From Aldehydirespirator sp965117015 (GTDB lineage: Bacteria; Actinomycetota; Acidimicrobiia; Acidimicrobiales; Aldehydirespiratoraceae), in assembly GCA_965117015.1 (NCBI GenBank), contig OZ220747.1, positions 930,001 through 994,000 on the forward strand: DNA of 64,000 nt, given 5' to 3'. Positions 46,535-55,903 of this stretch are shown here, piece by piece. Under the pieces are notes generated by a model, which was not told the origin of the DNA, did no database searches, and saw nothing but the letters and a program-made list of their open reading frames with translations. A program made the position numbers and the translations under genes. The number at the start of each line of letters is the position of its first letter. Within the stretch, counting starts at the first letter, position 1.

Positions 46535-46929
46535 GTGAACGCCAGCCGATGTTGGGCTGCTCCGACTCGGATGAACACAAAGTCGCTAGGCGGCTCGGAT
46601 AGCGCAGCTAGCAGCACCGACGGGACAGCCACCATCATGGGGAGGTCCTGAAGGTTGATGCTGCGAGCGCAGACGTCGACGACGGTCTTGTCGTCCCTAT
46701 AGACGGCATCCTCGAGCGCGTCCTGTATGGGCTTGATGATGTTGTCGGTGTCGACGTCAGTGGCACCAGCAAAGAAGAAGTCGATCCGTACACGCAATGG
46801 GCCCGTCAACAACTTTGGCAGGTCTGGAGCAGCGTCGTGGACTTGCTGTTGCCATCGCTTCTTGGCGTTCGTTGACCGCTGCGATATCGGCGTGCCCCGC
46901 ACGACGAAGTCAACCATCGTGAGTCCCAT
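46531..46929 (-). CDS. RusA-family Holliday-junction endonuclease
   Basis: The 132-residue protein has 'DTDNIIKPIQDALEDAVYRDD' and 'DDKTVVDV', the RusA signature with its catalytic Asp residues. RusA cuts four-way DNA junctions and is usually phage-borne. The start is 7 bp after the upstream nuclease-like gene and the stop overlaps the downstream gene. A role inside a defence-type operon rather than a prophage is unusual; no other phage gene is present. Confidence 0.85.
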   Translation of the reverse strand: MGLTMVDFVVRGTPISQRSTNAKKRWQQQVHDAAPDLPKLLTGPLRVRIDFFFAGATDVDTDNIIKPIQDALEDAVYRDDKTVVDVCARSINLQDLPMMVAVPSVLLAALSEPPSDFVFIRVGAAQHRLAFT

Positions 46930-46936
46930 GACACAC

Positions 46937-47905
46937 CTAGTGTTGGCACCACATGGGCCGCCATCGAGTCCAACAGCCACTCTTGAAGCGATAGACCGGC
47001 GGCGAACGCCGAAGATAGTAGGCAGAGGGCGGATCGCAGTCGACCGCGACCCACGCAGCATCGATCCCCTGCAGATCGACGGAGCAGAGATCGTCAGGGT
47101 CATTGAATCGAGATCCGGACCAAACAGCGCTGGTAGCCGCTGCGCGATGCGGCTGCCCGAGTTGAAGCCAGACGAACAGGTGCGCCTCGGATGCTGGATC
47201 GTTGTCCCGAGCGGCAACCAGCTTGGCTCGGTTGGCTTGAACGTGGCGCTGCACCGCTGCCGGGATCTCGCCAGCACCGGTAGAGCCAGAGAAGACCGCC
47301 GGCACGAAATGCACTCTCGGTCCCAGCTCATCGAGTTCGTACCTTCTGACGCCCGACACTTCGAACGCTCGCAGTTGCTTGACCAACTCGGAGTCGTTGC
47401 GTCTCGGCGACCCCGGAATCCGCTTGACCTCCTCGTGTCTTGCGCACCGCTCTACCTCAGCAAGGAGTCCAGGCAGGTTGTCGTCCAGTTCCTTGGCTCG
47501 GCGCCTGGCCTTGGTGTTGTCATCTGGGTTGTCGCCGGGCGGGCTCACGTCCACAAACCACACTCCAGGTAGGCCTGGCACCACGATCGGATCTATCTCC
47601 CTCACTGCGTTGTCGAAGGCGCGGTCGGCCCCTGATGTGTCGGTGGTGACCTCGACCGCGATAACGGACCCATCGGACATCACCACATCAAGGTCGTGCA
47701 TCCCCTGAGCAGCACCTACATCTCGTGCCTCCCATGTCCGGGCGCCGAGTAGCTCCACGAGTAGCTCCGCGGCCCTTCGTTCATTTGCTCGCATCGCGTC
47801 CCATGCCTTGACTTGGTTGTAAGCGCTCTCGATCGCGTCACGCACCCCGACACTCCCCCGAGCAGGTTCCGCAGCCGAGTCTGCCCGGGACGCGTGACCA
47901 GCCAT
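46937..47905 (-). CDS. Hypothetical protein with restriction-endonuclease-like segment
   Basis: Residues ~40-95 read 'ERRAAELLVELLGARTWEAR', then 'MHDLDVVMSDGSVIAVEVTTD', an E...D...E-x-T array like the core of PD-(D/E)XK folds but without the usual Lys. The remainder (to residue 322) is mixed alpha/beta with no recognised domain. It is the first gene of the operon that continues with RusA and the nuclease-HEPN protein. Confidence 0.5.
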   Translation of the reverse strand: MAGHASRADSAAEPARGSVGVRDAIESAYNQVKAWDAMRANERRAAELLVELLGARTWEARDVGAAQGMHDLDVVMSDGSVIAVEVTTDTSGADRAFDNAVREIDPIVVPGLPGVWFVDVSPPGDNPDDNTKARRRAKELDDNLPGLLAEVERCARHEEVKRIPGSPRRNDSELVKQLRAFEVSGVRRYELDELGPRVHFVPAVFSGSTGAGEIPAAVQRHVQANRAKLVAARDNDPASEAHLFVWLQLGQPHRAAATSAVWSGSRFNDPDDLCSVDLQGIDAAWVAVDCDPPSAYYLRRSPPVYRFKSGCWTRWRPMWCQH

Positions 47906-48041
47906 AGTGAAGCAACTGTAGAGCGCTAGACGGGACCGCTACTCTCTGGCATGGACCCGCTGGCCAGGCGCTGTCGCAAGGCCACGCCAAAGAGGAGCCG
48001 AGCGAACTCACTAGTACGTAGAGGCTGCGTAGCTGCCGAGG

Positions 48042-48308
48042 GTGAGGCTACAGCTAGCCGATATCCCCGAGGCGCTGGCTCAAGCGCATGAGCAGAGTCG
48101 ACTGGTGCTGTTTGTTGGGGCGGGCGTGTCATGTGCCGCTCCGTCATGTCTGCCGTTGTTCGACGAACTCGCTGATCGCATCGCGCAAGAGGTGGGAGCG
48201 CCACACGAAGACCGCTCCCTCTCGGCCGAACAGCGGCTCGAGGAGCTCGCTGGTGCTGCGGAGCGAGGAGCATCCCTTGCCCGCTCCGGCGTGCTATGTC
48301 GCGTCTAG
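48042..48308 (+). pseudogene. SIR2-like protein, N-terminal fragment
   Basis: A GTG start gives 'VRLQLADIPEALAQAHEQSR', then 'LVLFVGAGVSCAAPSCLPLF', the NAD-binding 'GAGVS' start of defence SIR2_2 domains. The frame ends after 88 codons and its last 15 bases overlap the end of the opposing exonuclease gene, so the rest of the NADase is lost. Confidence 0.6.
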
Positions 48309-49448
48309 GAAGTCCTGAGCGCTGATGATGGGGATGCCCCGATCGCGTGCTGTGCGGGCCTTGCCGGACTGCGATAGAGGATCGGCGGCAACGAGCACAT
48401 CGCACTTCTTGGTCACCGATCTCAAGGGCTGCATCCCGGCGAGCGTCGCGATCTTCTCCAACAGCGCCCTGCTCACAAGGTTGCCGTCAACGATTGCTTC
48501 CCCGGTGAAGCACACTCTGGTGCCTGCACCGAGTTCCACTCGGTCTGTTACCTGCTCGGTGACACGAATGTCAGCAGGTCCGAGGGCGAGCGCTGAGGCG
48601 ACCTGCTCCGCTAGTTGCTGCTCGCTCTCGGTGACGATCCCGTCCGCGAGTATCTGCTGGATCAGCAAGTCGAAGTATTGCCTGTGAAGATGGACCCTCT
48701 CAGAAGCGTTCAGCCCGAGGTCGCCCGCGGTGCGATCCAGCCAGACGCGTTCATGGTCTTCAAGAACTCCATCGTCGAGGCAGCGGTCGAGCGCGTCCAG
48801 GTAGAGCGCTGTTGAGTCCTCGGGGCTACCCGGCCAGCGGGTGCGAGCGGCAGCCTGATGCAGCGACCCGCGCCGCGGTGGTGCATCCGGGCGCCGCGTT
48901 GTGATCCCACTGGCAGCGACGTTCGGTGCCCACGATGCAGCTCGAAGCCTCCGCAGAGCGGCGCGTGGTGCGTGCAGGTCAACAAGCAAAGCAGCGGTTC
49001 GGGCATCGGTGAGAGCGGTGTGGTTTGGTTCCGGCAGGCCTGCATCTGCTGCGGCCAGCGCAAGCTTCTGTCTCGTGAGCTTGTAGGTGCATAGCCCCTC
49101 ACCAGGATCGAAGTCGGTGCCTTTGAGGCGTTGGGCTTCTTGACGCAGCATCCTGATGTCGAAGCTGATGTTGTGAGCGACGAGCACCGCCCCATCAAGC
49201 CGATTCGCGATGTCGCCCGCAACCGCATCGAACTGTGGGGCCGTCTGCAGCATGTCCGGGGTGATGCCATGCACATGCACCGGGCCCGGGTCTCTGTTGG
49301 GCTGAATCAGGGTCTCGTATTCGTCGACTACTGCGCCGTCATCGACAGTGACGCAGGCGAACTCCACAACGCGGTCATGTCGGGAGAAACCTGTTGTTTC
49401 CACATCGACGACTGCCAGCCTAGGATCCTTGTGGCGTCGCCGTTTCAT
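48294..49448 (-). CDS. DnaQ-like 3'-5' exonuclease with TerB-like middle and BRCT domain
   Basis: In the 384-residue protein, residues ~10-165 are a DEDDh exonuclease ('AVVDVETTGF', 'HNISFDIRML', 'HTALTDARTA'). A helical TerB-like middle (~210-285, 'DGVLEDHERVWLDRTAGDLG' ... 'DGIVTESEQQLAEQV') and a C-terminal BRCT (~305-384, 'GTRVCFTGEAIVDGNLVSR', 'KCDVLVAADPLSQSGKARTA') follow. Such fusions are thought to act in DNA repair. It appears intact. Confidence 0.85.
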   Translation of the reverse strand: MKRRRHKDPRLAVVDVETTGFSRHDRVVEFACVTVDDGAVVDEYETLIQPNRDPGPVHVHGITPDMLQTAPQFDAVAGDIANRLDGAVLVAHNISFDIRMLRQEAQRLKGTDFDPGEGLCTYKLTRQKLALAAADAGLPEPNHTALTDARTAALLVDLHAPRAALRRLRAASWAPNVAASGITTRRPDAPPRRGSLHQAAARTRWPGSPEDSTALYLDALDRCLDDGVLEDHERVWLDRTAGDLGLNASERVHLHRQYFDLLIQQILADGIVTESEQQLAEQVASALALGPADIRVTEQVTDRVELGAGTRVCFTGEAIVDGNLVSRALLEKIATLAGMQPLRSVTKKCDVLVAADPLSQSGKARTARDRGIPIISAQDFLDAT

Positions 49449-49623
49449 GCTCTTCGTTCTGTCATCTCGACCGCCTATCCCTGCGCCTCACGATCCGGTC
49501 ACCACATCCAGCTCGGAACCTATTTGAAGTCCGATAGCCGCACACGTTCCGGATAATGCCGAACGCCTGCTGCTAGATGCGCTCGAACCCTACAACCCGT
49601 TCATCAAGGTCAGTGCCCACCCG

Positions 49624-49629
49624 TATAGT
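49624..49629 (+). promoter_or_regulatory. TATAGT -10 element positioned for a leaderless start
   Basis: TATAGT ends exactly 7 bases before an ATG at 49637, the classic spacing for a leaderless transcript. The following frame (MTDTASAERGLRSTTRFAIR...) runs into a perfect palindrome at 49727 and then has no coding character, so the gene it drove may be truncated. Confidence 0.35.
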
Positions 49630-49726
49630 GGCACTCATGACCGACACCGCTAGCGCCGAGCGCGGCCTCAGGTCGACTACCCGTTTCGCTATACGAGAAA
49701 TCCGTTTCGCGAGTCGAGCGGCAGGT

Positions 49727-49762
49727 GTCCCTAGATCGTTGAGACTTCAACGATCTAGGGAC
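49727..49762. terminator. Perfect 16-bp palindrome (possible terminator or recombination site)
   Basis: GTCCCTAGATCGTTGA, GACT loop, then the exact complement. It lies ~64 bp downstream of the 1748-residue NACHT gene's stop, so it may terminate that mRNA. No T-run follows on either strand. A site-specific protein-binding or recombination palindrome is equally possible. Confidence 0.45.
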
Positions 49763-49825
49763 TTACGCACCGACCCCCACAAACCTGGACTCGATGACGT
49801 TCAAACCGCTGAAGCCCACGGGGGA

Positions 49826-52800
49826 TCAGCTGGGGGGCATCTCCCAAGCCGTATCGGTGACACGCGTGAAGATGGTACGGGCGGAAAGGGTGGCACCGAC
49901 GGTGCGGTCGCGCACGATCGGTGCGAGGATGACATTGTTCTGAGTCGCGAGACGGCGTTCGACCTCGCTGACATCAGCCGCTTCGAGTCCAGTCGCTAAC
50001 GCGAGGAACGACACCAGCAGGGCCGCCCGAGAATCGGGCGTCGCGAGGTTCTTGACTGCAGCCTGGACCATCGCGGCGGCCACGGCATCACGTCTGAGGC
50101 GATGGGTGATATGGCGCGTACAGGCGGCGTCGTCGTAGCGGTTGTGGTTTGCATTTAGCCATTCAAGGCAGCGGTCGAGGAGTTCTAGGATCTGGTTCGT
50201 ATCAGCGGCAGCGAATGCGACAGCGAAGTACGTCTGTCCGGGGAGAAGATCATCCTCTTGGCTCTCGCGGCTTGCGATGATCTCAGAGAATCGGCGCCAG
50301 GTATCAACTACCTCCGGGCTTTCAGGACACAACACAGCCAGCGCATCCAATACTGGGCCGCCCCAATACGAGGATCTTTCGCTCAGCGCTCTCTCTAGCC
50401 GGCCTTGTAGGTCCTCGCGGCGTAGGCCGATTCGCTCCGGTTCAGCAAGGAGGACACTTGCAAGGTTGCCGCGCTCTCCGCTGCTCTGGAGATGAGAGAC
50501 CAGAGCATCAGCGACTGTGTCGACGCTCTTGTTTCCTTGCGTGGCGAACCATGCCAAGGCACCATTCAGCTTTAGTATTCCTGGGTCATCGGTGATTGCG
50601 CCGTCGAGTTCCTGCAGGAGGGTGGCGTTCTGGTGCGCTACCAAGGCGAGTGCATCCCAGACCTCCCTTCTTGGCTTTTGCTCGCGGGTTCCGGAGAGCC
50701 GTGGCAGGAGCATGTCACCGAACTCGGATCGCAGCTCTTTCCAGCGTGAGGCGATCTGTTGCAGCAGGGTTCTGTCCGGACCGTGCATCAGATCGACCAG
50801 GGACACGCCCACCGGGTGTGCTTCACCGATTGTCTCGACGCGGCCTTCGAGCGTAGACCAGTCTCCGCACACGCAGATGCCGACCCACGCAGCGCGTCTT
50901 CGGGCCTCGTGGTCCGGCCCGTAGCACGACGCCTGTTCGCCTAGGTGAGTTAGTGCTGCATGCCATTCCGCCTCGTCGATATGTCCTTCCTCTCTCGCGT
51001 GGCGCAGGCCGCGGTGATACGCAAGCGACGCAACGCTCTTGTTGGGTTCCGCCACTTCATCTGCCCACCGGCTGGTTAGGCGTAGCACCAGCTCTGGAGC
51101 CGTGGCTCCGTCGGCGAGTGATTGGCACACCCAGGAGCGCAGACGGGCAGGCAACGAACGGAAGATCTTCTCGGCTTCGCCTAGCAACGATCTGGTCCGC
51201 GTCGGGTCGCCGTGGAAAGCGCGCAGATATGGCGCCAGAGGACGATCCTGGACACTTGCAAGGTGAGACAACATCCTCGCCGATGCCTTGGACGGATGGA
51301 ACGCAGCCGCGATCTCATACCGCGGGTCGTCGTGTGCCGGCTCGTCAGTGCATGGCATGAGCGTCAACGCGTCTTCGGCAATCGCCTCCCATTCTGGCCC
51401 TGGGTCAGTGTCGTGTTCTCGGCTGGCTTGGACAAGGGCGGCGGCAATAATGTCATAGCGCGCCTTGCCAGCCTCAGGCGAGTCCTGCAGTTCTCGCAGA
51501 ATGGCAAGCAGGCGAGGGAAGATGTCCTCGGCCAACAACACGTTCGTTGCGACTGTTGCAATCTTGGATGCATGCACCGGATCCCGCATGAGCGCTGCGC
51601 GCAACGCTGTGCAAGCTTCGGGGTCGTCATCAAAATTTGCGGCGAGTGAATGGGCGGCCCAATGGGGGAAGTAGGAGTCGGTGAGGTCGGCGAGAAGCCG
51701 CTTCTTGATCTTCGGCCCGCGATCAACGGCAGCGAGACCCGGTAGCGCGTAGTCCAAGACCGACCTGGAACCGTCACGTTGATCATCAACTAGATCTTCG
51801 ATCGCCTCCGCAACGCGACCATTATGGCGGGATCCCGGTGGGTAGCTCGGCGCCAGCAGTGGTCGGTGACTTGCATTGATCAGCGTCACTAGGTAGGAGC
51901 TGTCTCTGGAACGGAGTTGGTCGCAGACGAGGTCGACAACCCGGTCGTCATCAGCGAACGCCTTAAGCGTCACGGCCCACGCTAGGTCACGATCCCGATA
52001 CTCGGAATATGTAACTTGTCCCCTGAGGGTCTCGAGCAGGAAATCGAGAGCCGAGTCTTCGCCCTGTGCCACCTCTGCGATTGCGGCAACAAGCAACCCC
52101 TGATGGCTGTCGAGACTGGGCCAGCACCTCAGGCGTCCGAAGAGCCACGCTCGTTCCTCGGCGCTTGGCGACCGAACGTGATGTGTGGGCGTTCTAGGAG
52201 TTCCCGAGAAGATGGCACCAAGAACACCGAGCGCGTCACTAAGAGCCACCGCGCGGACGCTCTCTTCGGCGTGGGCGCGTGCTTCGTTCAATATGTCGTC
52301 AACCAATGGGTCATCCCGCCATTCAAGAGCCAGCGCAACGAGAGCGGCAGCCGCGGCGAGCCCCGAGGGGGGATCGGATAGAACACGCAAGAGGTCTTCA
52401 CGCAGCCGACTGCGTTCCGGTTGTGTGCCGATTCCACTGTCCGAGCATCGCTTCGCGATCTCAAACCCGCTTGTATAGGCAACGGCGATGTCTGGGTGAC
52501 GAAGTGCCCGCATTAGCAGCGTGCAGATGGTCTCCGATGAGTCTTCTGAGGGGTGTGACTCGGCGATGGCTCGGACAAGGTCAGTTGATGGTTCCTGACA
52601 GAGCAGCGTCCAGCGTTCGAGACATGTGCGAACGATGTCAACAGTTGTTGCTCCCTCCAATCCGATGAAGATGCTGTTCAGAAGGCGGGCTCTATGGGGG
52701 CCATAGGTGTGGGTCTCAATTGCCTCGATGATGTCAGGCGCATACCGCCGAATGTCTGTCGCTGGAAGGTCGTAGGGCCCAAATATGAGTTCTGCCACAA

Positions 52801-55072
52801 GCTCACGGGCGCGCAAGCCTGCAGGAGTGTCGTCGATGCAGGTGCTGAGCGCCGCCATGTGCTGACGCAGTTCCGCAGGACGTCTGATGCGCCACATTGT
52901 GGCCAGGATCACCTGGCTCCACCGGGGGTCACCGACCTGTTCTGCGAATAGTCCTGTCGCTTCGGCGGGACTGAACCTGTCGGAGATGAATTCGGCGGCT
53001 AGCTGCTCCTGCAGCATCCGGTGGAGGAACCCGAGGTCCGTTGGCCCTGTTCTGACCAAGAGCCCAAGCTCCCCCTCCGCTACAGCCATCAACTCATCAG
53101 CGGTAGTCGCTGCCGCCGCAGGTTCCATAGCAAGGCCGTCAGGATCCCGCAGTGCATCAATGAAATCCACGCGCAAAGCTGCTTCTGGGAGGGTGGCGAG
53201 GTCCCCTCTGAGTTGACTCTCGAAGGCGATCTTTGCGAGCACTCTTCTCAGTTGGTCATTCGTCAGCCCCTGTTGCGGTGCCGTCACCGCGGCTGCGGCT
53301 CGTCGCTGTGCGCGGTGGTCAGCAACGAGGAGCTGCACTGCCTGGTCATAGACCTCGAAGCGGCCAGCTGGCAGTCTGGCGTTTCTCGATAGGTGCAGTC
53401 CCACCAAGAGGACGAGAAAGAGTGGGATCCCGCCGAGGGTTCGTAGGTCGGACGCGCCGCGGACCTGTGACAAGAAGCCATCAACCGACCGCTCAATGAC
53501 GCCTACCGCCGATGGGCCATCTTCAGTGTCAACGCTCGCATGGAAGTAGTGCGATGCGAGCAAGCGCTGTTGTGTTGGGGTCAGTGGAGCGATCCTGGCG
53601 TGGGTCCAAGCGGCACCCAGTGTCAGACGATCGAGCCCGAAGGGCCGCGCAGATACAAGAAGCGGTACGACGCGCGCGTCCGCGAAGGTCTCCAGAGCCG
53701 TTATGCCGTACCGTCCTGCTTCGTCGCTGACCCACTCGTCGAGCCCGTCGACAACCAACAGCAAGCGTTCATCGTTGAGCGCCGCCTCAACTAGTGGCCA
53801 AACGTGTCCACTGTCATGCTGTTCAAGCCATGCCTTAAGCGTTTCTCCAACGGACGCCTCCGCGCCCGTTTTGCCGGCAACACGCTGCGTGAAGAAATGA
53901 AACGGCAACCACACCGGGAGACGCTCCCCCCATCGTGCGGCGACTTCTCGCCAACTCGGTTCCTCGCTAAGGAGGTCAAGAACCAGGTACCTCAGGAGTG
54001 TGCTCTTGCCAGCACCCGGGTCGCCGACGACCACTTGGCGGGACTGCCTGCCTATCCACTGATCCGCGGGCATGCGCTCGGACACCCTGGGGCTCTCTGG
54101 GCGACGCCGTTCTTGCCCCGAACTGCGGAGAAACCAGGCATCCTCGTCCGGCGCGATCGCCTTCGACGCAGCGGCCTCCGACAAGAGCGCTGGGGCGTCT
54201 ACGTCCATGCCGACTTCGCCAGGATCATCAATGGGCTGCGGGAGCGATGCTGTTTGGGGGGTGGAAGACACTAGGTCGGGTGTCACGAACCGGTCGCGCA
54301 GAGCGACTGTTGGGGTACCGGCCCAGCGGAACGCAATCTGGCCTGAATCGGCGACACCAAACGCCGCCCTGTAAATCCTGGCAAGGTCCTGGCGGAGGCT
54401 GACAACTTGCGCGGCATCTAGTCGTGGACTGAGGCTCTGCGCTTCAGCGCCACCGCAAAAGCACCGCACCCATTCCCGGCCGAAGAAGTCATCGACGAGT
54501 CTTGGGCACTCCTTGAGCCGTGTCGAGATCGCCTCCTTGTCCCAGACCACGAACTCGATCGACTCTTCATTGAGTCGCGAGGCCAGCACCTTGATCTCAC
54601 TTGCAAGCTTGGTCGACCGAGCAGTCGCGCTCGTGGCGTAGATGAACCTCCGGGAGACTGGCGCCCACTTGCCTTCGAGGAAGTCGTGGACGCTCCTTCT
54701 GAGCACCGCTGGAGACATATCCTTGGTCCGACGTGCCTGGAGGGAAACAAACCGACGGTCTGGAGGCACCTCGCCGGGAACAAGCCGATCACTCGCGTAC
54801 ATGTCGATTCCCGACTGAGCTTGGCCTTGCACGCCATACAGCCGCACAACCGGCGCGGTTGCCGGCTCCGAGTCTTGTTCGAGGAGGCGGAGACAGAGAC
54901 GCTCGAAGCTCTCCCAGGAGAGTTGATCGACCGGCAGCAACTGGGGTCGCGTCTTGACGGGGGGAGGAAGGTCGGGCGAAGCCGACGGGACCAGCAGATA
55001 CGATGGAGCGGGCAACCACGTGGAAGAATCCTTCGGATCTGCAGAGGGTAAACTGTCCCCTTCCTGTTGCAT
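49826..55072 (-). CDS. Giant NACHT/STAND NTPase with Mrr-like N-terminus (antiviral sensor candidate)
   Basis: The ATG is chosen because AAGGAGG lies 7 bases upstream. Residues ~50-200 form an Mrr/restriction-like domain ('SWESFERLCLRLLEQ', 'YGVQGQAQSGIDMYA', 'FVSLQARRTKD'). The catalytic pattern D90...Q112-x-K is here Q-A-R, so Lys is replaced by Arg. A NACHT NTPase follows with Walker A 'VGDPGAGKST' (350-358) and Walker B 'LLLVVDGLDEW' (~455). The remaining ~1000 residues are helical repeats like the sensor arm of STAND proteins. REase-NACHT-repeat proteins are anti-phage systems of the Avs type. The gene is intact over 5.2 kb. Confidence 0.85.
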   Translation of the reverse strand: MQQEGDSLPSADPKDSSTWLPAPSYLLVPSASPDLPPPVKTRPQLLPVDQLSWESFERLCLRLLEQDSEPATAPVVRLYGVQGQAQSGIDMYASDRLVPGEVPPDRRFVSLQARRTKDMSPAVLRRSVHDFLEGKWAPVSRRFIYATSATARSTKLASEIKVLASRLNEESIEFVVWDKEAISTRLKECPRLVDDFFGREWVRCFCGGAEAQSLSPRLDAAQVVSLRQDLARIYRAAFGVADSGQIAFRWAGTPTVALRDRFVTPDLVSSTPQTASLPQPIDDPGEVGMDVDAPALLSEAAASKAIAPDEDAWFLRSSGQERRRPESPRVSERMPADQWIGRQSRQVVVGDPGAGKSTLLRYLVLDLLSEEPSWREVAARWGERLPVWLPFHFFTQRVAGKTGAEASVGETLKAWLEQHDSGHVWPLVEAALNDERLLLVVDGLDEWVSDEAGRYGITALETFADARVVPLLVSARPFGLDRLTLGAAWTHARIAPLTPTQQRLLASHYFHASVDTEDGPSAVGVIERSVDGFLSQVRGASDLRTLGGIPLFLVLLVGLHLSRNARLPAGRFEVYDQAVQLLVADHRAQRRAAAAVTAPQQGLTNDQLRRVLAKIAFESQLRGDLATLPEAALRVDFIDALRDPDGLAMEPAAAATTADELMAVAEGELGLLVRTGPTDLGFLHRMLQEQLAAEFISDRFSPAEATGLFAEQVGDPRWSQVILATMWRIRRPAELRQHMAALSTCIDDTPAGLRARELVAELIFGPYDLPATDIRRYAPDIIEAIETHTYGPHRARLLNSIFIGLEGATTVDIVRTCLERWTLLCQEPSTDLVRAIAESHPSEDSSETICTLLMRALRHPDIAVAYTSGFEIAKRCSDSGIGTQPERSRLREDLLRVLSDPPSGLAAAAALVALALEWRDDPLVDDILNEARAHAEESVRAVALSDALGVLGAIFSGTPRTPTHHVRSPSAEERAWLFGRLRCWPSLDSHQGLLVAAIAEVAQGEDSALDFLLETLRGQVTYSEYRDRDLAWAVTLKAFADDDRVVDLVCDQLRSRDSSYLVTLINASHRPLLAPSYPPGSRHNGRVAEAIEDLVDDQRDGSRSVLDYALPGLAAVDRGPKIKKRLLADLTDSYFPHWAAHSLAANFDDDPEACTALRAALMRDPVHASKIATVATNVLLAEDIFPRLLAILRELQDSPEAGKARYDIIAAALVQASREHDTDPGPEWEAIAEDALTLMPCTDEPAHDDPRYEIAAAFHPSKASARMLSHLASVQDRPLAPYLRAFHGDPTRTRSLLGEAEKIFRSLPARLRSWVCQSLADGATAPELVLRLTSRWADEVAEPNKSVASLAYHRGLRHAREEGHIDEAEWHAALTHLGEQASCYGPDHEARRRAAWVGICVCGDWSTLEGRVETIGEAHPVGVSLVDLMHGPDRTLLQQIASRWKELRSEFGDMLLPRLSGTREQKPRREVWDALALVAHQNATLLQELDGAITDDPGILKLNGALAWFATQGNKSVDTVADALVSHLQSSGERGNLASVLLAEPERIGLRREDLQGRLERALSERSSYWGGPVLDALAVLCPESPEVVDTWRRFSEIIASRESQEDDLLPGQTYFAVAFAAADTNQILELLDRCLEWLNANHNRYDDAACTRHITHRLRRDAVAAAMVQAAVKNLATPDSRAALLVSFLALATGLEAADVSEVERRLATQNNVILAPIVRDRTVGATLSARTIFTRVTDTAWEMPPS

Positions 55073-55206
55073 CTAGCTGCCTCCTTGTCGCACTTACGGA
55101 TGCTCTCCTCGCGAAGCCGGTGCCATCAAGCGTGCAGCTTGCCCTCAATTCGCCGCATTTCCGGTTCAACGCTGCAGAACCAGTGCGACGCCAGGTCAAT
55201 GACTGT

Positions 55207-55838
55207 TCAAGGGGCGCGGTCTTCGGACCAACACATCCCAGAGAACACGGCCAACAGGCTGTCCTCGAAGGCTTGAAGCTCCGGCGGATCCCACCCGGCG
55301 GACGTGACCAACCGGCGCGTAGCCGTGTAGAAGGGGCCGAGGGCATTCTGCGCAATCGCTTACGCGTCCCGAATTGATGTGCCGGCCCGCCAGTCGCAGT
55401 GCCTTCGTCGCCGACTGCCAAGTAGAGCATCGCCCCAAGCCGGGGGGACGAGTGCCGAGAGCTGGTCGTAGATCTCCAGCATCACTCGGCCGGACGACGA
55501 GAGGTCGCCCAACTTCTCGACAATCTCGGAGGGCTTCGCCAGGCGTTCGCCATCGAGATCCCATTGCTCAGGACTGCCTTCCACGGCCGAAGTAGACAGG
55601 GCAGCTGCCTCTCCTCGTAGTTGAGACGACCGAGCCTTGAGCGCCTTGTACGCCTCGGACGCTGCCAAGCGAACGCCTCAGACAGCTTACCGACGGCCTT
55701 TCCGATGATCTCTAGCTCGCGCGCTCCACAGCAGCTCGCGCCATCCAACTGGCCTCGCAGTAGTCGCGGCCAGCATCGGCGATCTCGTCGAGGCGCTGCG
55801 CTGCTAGCAGGATGTGCCCTATGAGGCCGCGGTCGCTC
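55207..55838 (-). pseudogene. HEPN (HepT/DUF86-like) gene with two frameshifts and a nonsense codon
   Basis: A GTG start gives 'LIGHILLAAQRLDEIADAGR', 'ARAAVERA', then, in the next frame, 'ELEIIGKAVGKLSEAF', the core of HepT/DUF86 toxins. A second shift leads to 'SEAYKALKARSSQLRGEAAA' and 'SSGRVMLEIYDQLSALVPPA'. TAA at 55360-55362 interrupts, and the same frame continues 'AIAQNALGPFYTATRRLVTS' to a stop at 55207. The MNT partner is missing. It lies directly upstream of the NACHT gene. Confidence 0.5.
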
Positions 55839-55903
55839 ACAGCGAGATGGCATCAGCGAGGACGCCACGGAGCTAACCTCTGAACTCGGGCGCCCTGTCT
55901 ACG

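Noticed and set aside
46531..47905. Phage origin for the RusA region
   Set aside because: No capsid, terminase, integrase or replication genes accompany it; neighbours are nuclease-like genes.
54789..55430. 213-codon minus-strand frame upstream of the NACHT gene
   Set aside because: It runs through the NACHT gene's start in another frame; the coding signal in this interval belongs to the neighbouring frame of the HEPN remnant.
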